From Pseudodesulfovibrio tunisiensis (lineage in GTDB: Bacteria > Desulfobacterota > Desulfovibrionia > Desulfovibrionales > Desulfovibrionaceae): a stretch of DNA of 64,000 bases. The notes beneath the pieces were generated by a model, which was given only the letters and a program-made list of their open reading frames with translations, made no database searches and was not told the DNA's origin. Both the position numbers and the translations under genes were made by a program. The stretch covers positions 3,199,501 through 3,263,500 of the forward strand of contig NZ_CP094380.1 of NCBI RefSeq assembly GCF_022809775.1, written 5' to 3'. Positions 56,958 to 64,000 of the stretch are shown here, piece by piece; the first letter of the stretch is position 1; each line of letters starts with the position of its first letter.

Positions 56958-57845
56958 TCAGTCGGCGTTGTCCATGCCCGGTTCTGCGGTCATGGCTTCG
57001 AATCCGGACACGATGTCGAGCAGTTCGCCGGTGATGGTGTTCTGGCGGGTCTGGCGGAAGTCGGCCCAGAGTGCGTCGCGCATTTCCATAATGTTCTTTT
57101 CCGCTGCCTGCATGGCTGCGAGCCGAGCCGCGTTTTCCGCGGCAAGAGATCGGGCCAGCGCACCGTACAGGGACACGAACAGGTGCTGACCGAACAGGGC
57201 CGCGAACAGGGATTCCGCGCCGTTCATGGCCTTGGGCAGGCAACGGCTCGGCCATTCCGGGCGTTTTGCTGCATCGCGGGCAATGGGCAGAACCGTGACG
57301 TTTCGCGGTTCGTAGCCCTGAAGCCCGGTTGGGCTGTTGAATACGGTATGGAAGCGGTTTCCGGCCCGACTGCGTTCCCAGCGGGCAAGGGCGCGACTCA
57401 CGGTTTCCACGGATTCATTGGCTCCGGCAAGCGTGCCGGGCATGGCAAAATGGCGTTCCGGCTCGAATCCCGCATCCTGAAGTCCGGCACGCATGCGTTC
57501 GCCTGCGCTCCAGAAAAGCACGTCCTGTGCTTCGGCGCGCAGGCTGCCCGCGCTTTTCAGGGCCGCATCCAGCACCACTTCATTGAATGAGCCGCACATG
57601 CCCTGATCCGAACCCACGGCAAGGATCACTGCCTGATTCCCGGCCCGGCGTGGAGCCACGGACCCGCCGGACAGGAACAGCACGTCCCAGCCCTTGTCCA
57701 CCACGTCCCTATATCCCTCCAGCGACCGAGCAGCCCGTTCGAAATGGCGGATGTTTACCGCAGCCAGACTCTTCATGGTCTTGACCACGCCGAGCAGATC
57801 CGTGGTGGTGCGGATGCGCTTTTGCAGGGCCTGGAGCGTATCCAC
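56958..57845 (-). CDS. atpG: N-type F-ATPase gamma subunit
   Basis: This 295-residue protein is the central-stalk subunit of the second F-ATPase. The N-terminal helix reads LQALQKRIRTTTDLLGVVKTMKSLA and the C-terminal helix ends with ALWADFRQTRQNTITGELLDIV, the regular coiled pair that fits into the alpha3beta3 hexamer. It begins with GTG overlapping the alpha stop by one base. It is the last gene of the operon. Confidence 0.88.
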   Translation of the reverse strand: MDTLQALQKRIRTTTDLLGVVKTMKSLAAVNIRHFERAARSLEGYRDVVDKGWDVLFLSGGSVAPRRAGNQAVILAVGSDQGMCGSFNEVVLDAALKSAGSLRAEAQDVLFWSAGERMRAGLQDAGFEPERHFAMPGTLAGANESVETVSRALARWERSRAGNRFHTVFNSPTGLQGYEPRNVTVLPIARDAAKRPEWPSRCLPKAMNGAESLFAALFGQHLFVSLYGALARSLAAENAARLAAMQAAEKNIMEMRDALWADFRQTRQNTITGELLDIVSGFEAMTAEPGMDNAD

Positions 57846-59401
57846 TAGTCGTCCTCCGCCTCGGGTGCTTCCTGATCCGCATCCTCGGGCACCAGCTCCC
57901 GGGCAATGGCTGCAATGTCCGAGGACAGGGATTCCCAGCCCGGATCATCGGGTTTCATGTCCGCAATGGAATCAAGACCGCCACGCCTGTCTGCGAGCTG
58001 TTTCAGCACATGCGTCTGTGCTTCGGCCATGCGATCGGGCGGGAGCGCGTCAAGACTGCCCTGATTCACGGCCAGAAGCACGGCGGTCTGTTCTCCGGCA
58101 GTGAGCGGAGAGAATCGGTCCTGCTTGAGGATTTCCCGTACCACCCTGCCGTGTTCCAGTTTGGCTCTGGTTTCGTTGTCCAGCCGTGTGCCAAACCGGG
58201 CGAATGCCTCCAGTTCCTGAAACTGGGAGTAGGTCAGACGCAGGTCGCCAGCCACCTTGCGATAGGCAGGGGACTGGGCGCGGCCGCCCACGCGGGACAC
58301 GGACATGCCCACGTCCACGGCTGGAAGCACGCCCTTCTGGAACAGGTCCGGGTTCAGATATATCTGGCCGTCCGTGATGGAGATCAGATTGGTGGGAATG
58401 TAGGCGGAAATGTTCTGAGCCTCGGTCTCGATGATGGGCAGGGCCGTAAGCGTGCCGCCACCATATTCGGGTTTGAGGTGGGTGGAGCGTTCCAGCAGCC
58501 GGGAATGGATGTAGAAGATGTCGCCCGGGAAGGCCTCGCGTCCGGGCGGACGGCGCAGGAGCAGGGAGAGCTGGCGGTATGCCTGCGCGTGGCGTGTCAG
58601 GTCGTCGTACACGATGAGCACGTCCCGGCCCTGACTCATGAAATGTTCGCCCATGGTCGTGGCTGCGTAGGGGGCCATGTATTGCAGGCCGGACGGGTCG
58701 CCGCCTTCCACCACCACGGCGAGCGTGTAGCTCATGGCATCCCGTTGCCGCAGTTCTTCGAGGGCGCGGGCCACGCTGGAACTGCGCTGGCCTATGGCGC
58801 AGTAGATGCAGATCACGTCCCTGCCCTTCTGGTTGCAGATGGCGTCAAGGGCGATGGCTGTCTTGCCGGTCTGGCGGTCGCCGAGGATCAGTTCGCGCTG
58901 GCCCCGGCCGATGGGGACCAGGGTGTCCACCACTTTGAGTCCGGTCATGAGTGGCGTATCCACGGGCGCGCGGTGCAGGATGGGCGGGGCCTCGCGCTCC
59001 GCAGGCAGCCGTTCTTCCTCCCGGACCGGGCCTTTGCCGTCCAGCGGGCGGCCGAGCGGGTCGATGACCCTTCCCAGAAGGGCGTTGCCCACGGGCACGT
59101 CCAGCACGCGGCCCGTGCGCGTCACCTCGTTCCCGGCTCCGAGATTCTCCCCGTGCCCGAGCAGGGCGATACCCACGCCTTCGGGCAGGATGTCCAGCGC
59201 CATGCCCGGGACCTCGCCGCCGAGCAGCAGCAGTTCCTCGGCCCGGACTGCGCCCAGTCCGGTCGCCCGGGCCACGCCCTGCGCAATGGACTTGATGCGG
59301 CCCACTTCGGACGGGGCCGCGTCCGGCGCGAATCCGTCCACGCTTTGGCGCACTGCGTCCAGCGCCTGATCCATCGTGGATTCCAGAAATTCCTTGCTCA
59401 T
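57845..59401 (-). CDS. atpA: N-type F-ATPase alpha subunit
   Basis: This 518-residue nucleotide-binding subunit has Walker [12 protein letters not shown] and the family block [20 protein letters not shown] (carrying the essential Arg), together with [18 protein letters not shown]. The C-terminus is acidic. ATG 59401 overlaps the b-subunit stop by four bases. Its length and order fit the N-ATPase set rather than the housekeeping F-ATPase, which has delta before alpha. Confidence 0.93.
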   Translation of the reverse strand: MSKEFLESTMDQALDAVRQSVDGFAPDAAPSEVGRIKSIAQGVARATGLGAVRAEELLLLGGEVPGMALDILPEGVGIALLGHGENLGAGNEVTRTGRVLDVPVGNALLGRVIDPLGRPLDGKGPVREEERLPAEREAPPILHRAPVDTPLMTGLKVVDTLVPIGRGQRELILGDRQTGKTAIALDAICNQKGRDVICIYCAIGQRSSSVARALEELRQRDAMSYTLAVVVEGGDPSGLQYMAPYAATTMGEHFMSQGRDVLIVYDDLTRHAQAYRQLSLLLRRPPGREAFPGDIFYIHSRLLERSTHLKPEYGGGTLTALPIIETEAQNISAYIPTNLISITDGQIYLNPDLFQKGVLPAVDVGMSVSRVGGRAQSPAYRKVAGDLRLTYSQFQELEAFARFGTRLDNETRAKLEHGRVVREILKQDRFSPLTAGEQTAVLLAVNQGSLDALPPDRMAEAQTHVLKQLADRRGGLDSIADMKPDDPGWESLSSDIAAIARELVPEDADQEAPEAEDD

Positions 59402-60138
59402 GTGTCGGCCTCCGTTTCGGCCAGTCCCTGAAATACCGCATTCTCCACGGAGTCCAGATACGCGGACAGGTTCCATTCCCACTTGCGATCCCCGGCCAGC
59501 AGGGCAATGCCGAATCCGAGTTTCGGCTCAAGGGTGATGGACAGGTCTCCAGCCCGGGGGAACCGCTTGCGACCTTCGGTTTCCAGACGTTGCTGCATGT
59601 CCGGAGACAGTTCGAATCCCGTGCGGACCACGAGGTTGCCCGTGATTTCCGGGGCTGGCTGTGCATCCAGCTTTTCGAGGAATGCGTCCACGGCCCGGGC
59701 ATTGAGATCGGCCCCGGACAGGTCATGCAGCGCCTTGGCGGACAGGGCCACCACCTCATGCCCGATGCGGCGGCGGAGCGTGCCCTGAAGCGCGCGCTGC
59801 TCGCGAGTCAGTTCGTCGCGCCAGCGGTCGCGTTCCCGATCCGCTTCGGTTCTGGTTGCGGCAAGGGCCTGTTCGCGCCAAGCCTCGGCCTCGGTTCTGG
59901 CCTGTTCCAGCACCTGTTCGCGCCGGGCGCGCGTCTGCTCGGTCTGGTCGGCGAGTTCGCGCGCCCGTTCGTCCGCCTCCTGTCGCGCATGACGCGCCTG
60001 TTCCTGTTCCCGGGCCAGATTCTGCCTGCGTTCGTTCATGGCCGTGATGATCGGGCCATAGAGAAAACGCTTGAGCAGCAGGACGAGGATCAGGAAGTTG
60101 ACGGCCTGCGCTGCAACCGTGAACCAGTCGATAAGCAT
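59398..60138 (-). CDS. atpF: N-type F-ATPase b subunit (with fused delta-like tail)
   Basis: This 246-residue protein has one N-terminal membrane helix (about 5-25) and a long charged coiled coil rich in Arg, Glu and Gln (about 30-135). A C-terminal domain with [22 protein letters not shown] may serve the delta role, since no separate atpH exists in this operon. It overlaps atpA by four bases and follows atpE by four bases. This is the expected subunit type in N-ATPases. Confidence 0.85.
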   Translation of the reverse strand: MLIDWFTVAAQAVNFLILVLLLKRFLYGPIITAMNERRQNLAREQEQARHARQEADERARELADQTEQTRARREQVLEQARTEAEAWREQALAATRTEADRERDRWRDELTREQRALQGTLRRRIGHEVVALSAKALHDLSGADLNARAVDAFLEKLDAQPAPEITGNLVVRTGFELSPDMQQRLETEGRKRFPRAGDLSITLEPKLGFGIALLAGDRKWEWNLSAYLDSVENAVFQGLAETEADT

Positions 60139-60142
60139 TCGG

Positions 60143-60421
60143 TTATTGCCCCGCCTTTTCCAGAAAGTAGTTCCAGAAGGGGTTGGCGAAGAGCAGGATC
60201 ATGGCGAGCACGAAGCTGTAGATGGCTGTGGATTCCACCATGGCCATGCCCACGAACATGAATTTCACGATGGTATTGGTTTCGTCCGGCTGCTGGGCCA
60301 TGGACGAGAGGCCGCGGGCAAGGGCCATGCCTTCGCCGATGGCCGGGCCGATGGCGCCGAGGCCCATGCAGATTCCGGCGGCCACGACCGAACCGATGGC
60401 AACGAGTGCGAGAGAATCCAT
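60143..60421 (-). CDS. atpE: N-type F-ATPase c subunit with two-carboxylate Na+ motif
   Basis: This 92-residue protein has two helices. Helix 1 has GPAIGEG with Glu30; helix 2 has MAMVESTAIYSF with the ion-binding Glu63, Ser64, Thr65 and Tyr68. This matches the Na+-binding pattern ES-T..Y of Ilyobacter-type c rings. Glu30 replaces the usual Gln, as in the two-carboxylate c ring known from Fusobacterium. It therefore probably carries Na+ rather than H+; coupling ion is inferred. Confidence 0.9.
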   Translation of the reverse strand: MDSLALVAIGSVVAAGICMGLGAIGPAIGEGMALARGLSSMAQQPDETNTIVKFMFVGMAMVESTAIYSFVLAMILLFANPFWNYFLEKAGQ

Positions 60422-60424
60422 GCG

Positions 60425-61141
60425 TCACTCCTTGGCCGGGACAGACCCGGCATTTTGCGTTTCCTGTTGTGCGGTTGTGTGCGATTCCAGTCCGGCCGCA
60501 ATGAACACCCCGGCCAGAACCGCGAAAATGTATGCCTGAACCACGCCGATGAGCAGCCCGAGCAGTTGCATGACCACGGGAAGGAAGAGCGGGGCCAGCA
60601 CGAGCAGGATCGCGCCCATCATGGTGCCGCTCATGATGTTGCCGAACAGGCGCACGGCAAGGGCGAAGGTGCGCGTGATCTCGCCCATCACGTTGAAGGG
60701 CAGCATCAGGGGCGAGGGCTGGATGTAGCCTCGGAGATAGTTGGCGAGCCCGTGTTCGCGGATGCCGTACCAGGGCACGGCGAAGAACACGATCAGGGCA
60801 AGGGCCGTGGTGGTGGACAGGGAGCCTGTGGGCGGTTGGAATCCCGGAATCATGGACAGGATGTTGCTGGTGAAGATGAAGATGAACAGGGTGCCGAGCA
60901 GGGGCAGGAACCGTTCCGGATCATGGCCTGTGGCGTCCCGAATCTGGGAGAGCAGGCCGTCCACGAGAATCTCCAGCAGGTTCTGGCGCTGGTTCATGTC
61001 CACGGATGCGGTCAGGTTGCGGGTGACGAATCCGGCAAAGCCCGTGAGCAGCAGCATCACTCCCCATGTGAACACGAGGGTGGCGTTGACCTTGAAAGCG
61101 CCCCATTGCGCGTAGATGATCACGTCCGGCGTGATTTCCAT
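60425..61141 (-). CDS. atpB: N-type F-ATPase a subunit
   Basis: This 238-residue protein has five or six helices. The essential Arg of the ion path sits in TFALAVRLFGNIMSG, and the terminal helix region LLGLLIGVVQAYIFAVLAGVFI is typical. It forms the two half-channels that deliver ions to the c ring. It lies between atpR and atpE in the standard N-ATPase order. Confidence 0.92.
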   Translation of the reverse strand: MEITPDVIIYAQWGAFKVNATLVFTWGVMLLLTGFAGFVTRNLTASVDMNQRQNLLEILVDGLLSQIRDATGHDPERFLPLLGTLFIFIFTSNILSMIPGFQPPTGSLSTTTALALIVFFAVPWYGIREHGLANYLRGYIQPSPLMLPFNVMGEITRTFALAVRLFGNIMSGTMMGAILLVLAPLFLPVVMQLLGLLIGVVQAYIFAVLAGVFIAAGLESHTTAQQETQNAGSVPAKE

Positions 61142-61153
61142 GCGTCCTTCCCG

Positions 61154-61456
61154 TTACGAAACCGTTTTTTCGAACCGCTTGACGACCCGGGGCACGAACA
61201 CGGAGCGCGCGAGCCAGAATCCGGCGCAGGCCGCGACCAGCGGAGCCACGCCCCATTGCATGAGCAGCCACATGCCGCCCAGTGTCAGGCCGTAGCGCGT
61301 GAGTGCACTGCCCATGAACCATAGGCGGGGCCGGGCCACGCGCGGCAGGGCGCGCAGGGTGATCCACAGTCCGCCGAAGTGGAGCAGGGAGAGCGCACCG
61401 CCAGCAGCAAGCCCTCCGAGAATTCGCGTTGCCTCAGTCATGCCGGGTGTCGTCAC
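61154..61456 (-). CDS. atpR: N-ATPase AtpR accessory membrane protein
   Basis: This protein of about 100 residues has three hydrophobic segments with Arg residues in the loops (LRALPRVARPRLWFMGSALTR), characteristic of AtpR, a protein found only with N-type ATPases and thought to help the rotor. A GTG start at 61456 has GGAGG nine bases upstream, while ATG 61441 has none; the GTG is preferred. It overlaps atpQ. Confidence 0.8.
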   Translation of the reverse strand: MTTPGMTEATRILGGLAAGGALSLLHFGGLWITLRALPRVARPRLWFMGSALTRYGLTLGGMWLLMQWGVAPLVAACAGFWLARSVFVPRVVKRFEKTVS

Positions 61457-61760
61457 GGTCCCGTTCCTCCAGAATGCTTTTGCGCTGCCGGTTCAGCCAG
61501 AACCAGGCATTGGCGCATCCGAGACCGATGCCGAGGACCAGCAGCATCAGGGTCCACGAGCGCGGTCCGGGCCATGTCAGGTCGATCCAGACTCCGACGA
61601 ACACGCCCATGAGCGTGGGCACGGCCACGGCCCAGCCCACCACGCCGAACATGGTCATGCCGTACCACGCGCCGATGTCCGGGGCCTTCTTCGCCTTGAG
61701 GCTTCGGCGTTCCCGTTCACCCACATGGTCGGGAAAGCCCTTTTTGCGTTTTGTGCTCAT
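61434..61760 (-). CDS. atpQ: N-ATPase AtpQ (AtpI-like) membrane protein
   Basis: This 108-residue protein has a basic N-terminus (MSTKRKKGFPDHVGERERRS) and two membrane helices (about 33-58 and 66-90) with charged tails, resembling Atp1/AtpI-type helpers of c-ring assembly. It overlaps atpC by four bases and atpR by 23 bases. Confidence 0.82.
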   Translation of the reverse strand: MSTKRKKGFPDHVGERERRSLKAKKAPDIGAWYGMTMFGVVGWAVAVPTLMGVFVGVWIDLTWPGPRSWTLMLLVLGIGLGCANAWFWLNRQRKSILEERDRDDTRHD

Positions 61761-62136
61761 GTCTTGCCGAACTCCAGAAAACGTCTGACGAAATCCGCTT
61801 CCAGCCGGGCCACGGCGCCCTGTGCGCCGCGTTCGCGTTCCCGCGCCGCATCCTGCATGCGCCGCACTTCCTCTTCCAGATGGCCCATTTCTCCACGCAC
61901 GGCCATGCGCGAGGCAACCGTGACCGAGTTGCCCTGCTTGCCGACAATGCCCTGATCCATGGCCAGATGATGGTCGCGGCCGTCCGGGGTGCGAAAGGTC
62001 AGGATGCCCGCCACCAGCGACGAGGCCATGTCGATGTGCCGGGGGCGGAGCGTGAACATGCCGTTCGGGCCTTCGGCCCGTACCTGAACGACCTCTTCGT
62101 CCAGAAGCACGCGTGAGGGCAGGAGTACCTTGAACC

Positions 62137-62140
<4 letters not shown>
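61757..62140 (-). CDS. atpC: N-type F-ATPase epsilon subunit
   Basis: This 127-residue protein has an N-terminal beta barrel (MRFKVLLPSRVLLDEEVVQVRAEG is its start, split as FKVLLPS and VRAEGPNG) and a C-terminal helical region rich in Arg and Glu (HLEEEVRRMQDAARERERG). Its start overlaps the atpD stop by four bases. Confidence 0.88.
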
Positions 62141-63517
<1,377 letters not shown>

Positions 63518-64000
63518 CTAGAAGCAGACCCAGAGCGAGGCTCCGCGCAGTTCCTTGAATATTTTCCGGGCCACGGATCCCACAAGCAGCTTGTCCAGCA
63601 ACCCGCGGTCCGAGCCTGCGCTGCCGATGGCGACCGCCGCGTATTTTCCGGCGTGGATTTCCTGAAGAATGCTGCGCGCCGGGTTGGAGGCGTGCAGGAT
63701 GTGCCGGGTGATGCGGTCCTCGGGCATGCCTGCGGTGGTCATGATGTCCACGGCCTTGGCCATGGTGGCTTCGGATTCGGCCAGCGTGCGTTTGCCCGAG
63801 TCGTGCACATGCAGCACGGTCACGTCCTGCCCGGGTTCGTCCGCCAGAATGAAGCCCACATGGTCGGCCATGCGTTCCGATGGTGCGGAATCGTCCACGC
63901 AGAGCAGCACGTTCCTGCGCCCGTGTTCGGGCGGGCGGCATATCCAGAAGGGAAAGCTGATGCGGTCGGACAGGCTTTCCAGAAGTTCGCGGGACACGGA
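63518..64000 (-). CDS. universal stress protein (N-terminus beyond window)
   Basis: About 160 visible residues contain one UspA fold: RNVLLCVDDSAPSERMADHV at the start and IGSAGSDRGLLDKLLVGSVAR, the ATP-binding G-rich motif, at the end. The frame is still open at the right edge, so the true start may lie outside; a GTG at 63997 is the only visible candidate. It is upstream of atpD by ten bases on the same strand, so it could lead the N-ATPase operon. Whether a second Usp domain lies further upstream is unknown. Confidence 0.75.
   Translation of the reverse strand, partial: SVSRELLESLSDRISFPFWICRPPEHGRRNVLLCVDDSAPSERMADHVGFILADEPGQDVTVLHVHDSGKRTLAESEATMAKAVDIMTTAGMPEDRITRHILHASNPARSILQEIHAGKYAAVAIGSAGSDRGLLDKLLVGSVARKIFKELRGASLWVCF

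Overview
The window is about 64 kb of GC-rich, densely coding bacterial DNA. The gene content points to an anaerobic, Gram-negative sulfate reducer of the Desulfovibrio type. The main signs are a perR, rubrerythrin, desulfoferrodoxin, rubredoxin and rubredoxin:oxygen oxidoreductase (roo) cluster, a chemoreceptor with a haem c site like Desulfovibrio DcrA, a periplasmic tetrahaem cytochrome, futalosine-route menaquinone synthesis, an outer membrane (LptD, heptose epimerase), and a selenoprotein form of an IscA-like protein. The species cannot be named from this sequence alone. No rRNA, tRNA, insertion sequence, prophage or CRISPR array was seen.

Layout, left to right. 0-6.5 kb: end of an unidentified gene, a DUF2065 protein, a nucleotide-sugar dehydrogenase, futalosine hydrolase, a polyprenyl diphosphate synthase and purL. 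6.7-9.3 kb: tetrahaem cytochrome plus haem-binding chemoreceptor. 9.6-13 kb: oxygen-defence island, in which two different rubredoxins share one reading frame and roo carries a one-base frameshift. 13-18 kb: a GGDEF-like/TPR protein facing panC, panD and metK. 18.3-21.5 kb: a tightly overlapping trio (GNAT, aminotransferase, iron-sulfur protein). 21.7-29 kb: secA, creA, smpB, an FAD-linked oxidase, a structured intergenic palindrome and an aspartate 4-decarboxylase with an apparent Tat signal. 29-33 kb: transporter and small accessory genes, including a frameshifted VWA-OmpA gene. 33.4-39 kb: hldD, lptD, mutL and a small conserved-looking protein, then a candidate structured RNA. 39.4-43.2 kb: a PhoR-like kinase, a Pit phosphate transporter and a PhoU-like partner. 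43.3-50.3 kb: a two-gene glycan locus, cobT, corA, an MscS channel, a cysteine-cluster protein, a shikimate-kinase-like gene and pyrR. 50.5-51.3 kb: tandem IscA-like genes, the first with an in-frame TGA at the conserved cysteine. 51.4-56.9 kb: an arylsulfotransferase-family protein, a non-coding gap, an ABC binding lipoprotein, a CBS-ACT protein and a membrane ferredoxin. 57-63.5 kb: a complete second-type (N-type) F-ATPase operon, atpDCQRBEFAG, on the minus strand, with atpD frameshifted. A universal stress protein runs off the right end.

Working picture: genes for a low-oxygen, redox-stressed lifestyle dominate. PerR and the Fe/S/rubredoxin enzymes remove peroxide, superoxide and O2. The haem chemoreceptor may steer cells by redox or oxygen. 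The N-ATPase carries the residues expected for Na+ coupling. Three genes (roo, the VWA-OmpA gene, atpD) each carry one single-base indel. These may be real lesions, but sequencing or assembly error is at least as likely. Of everything here, the Sec-containing IscA-like gene, the rubredoxin fusion, the haem chemoreceptor pair and the structured RNA candidate most deserve follow-up.
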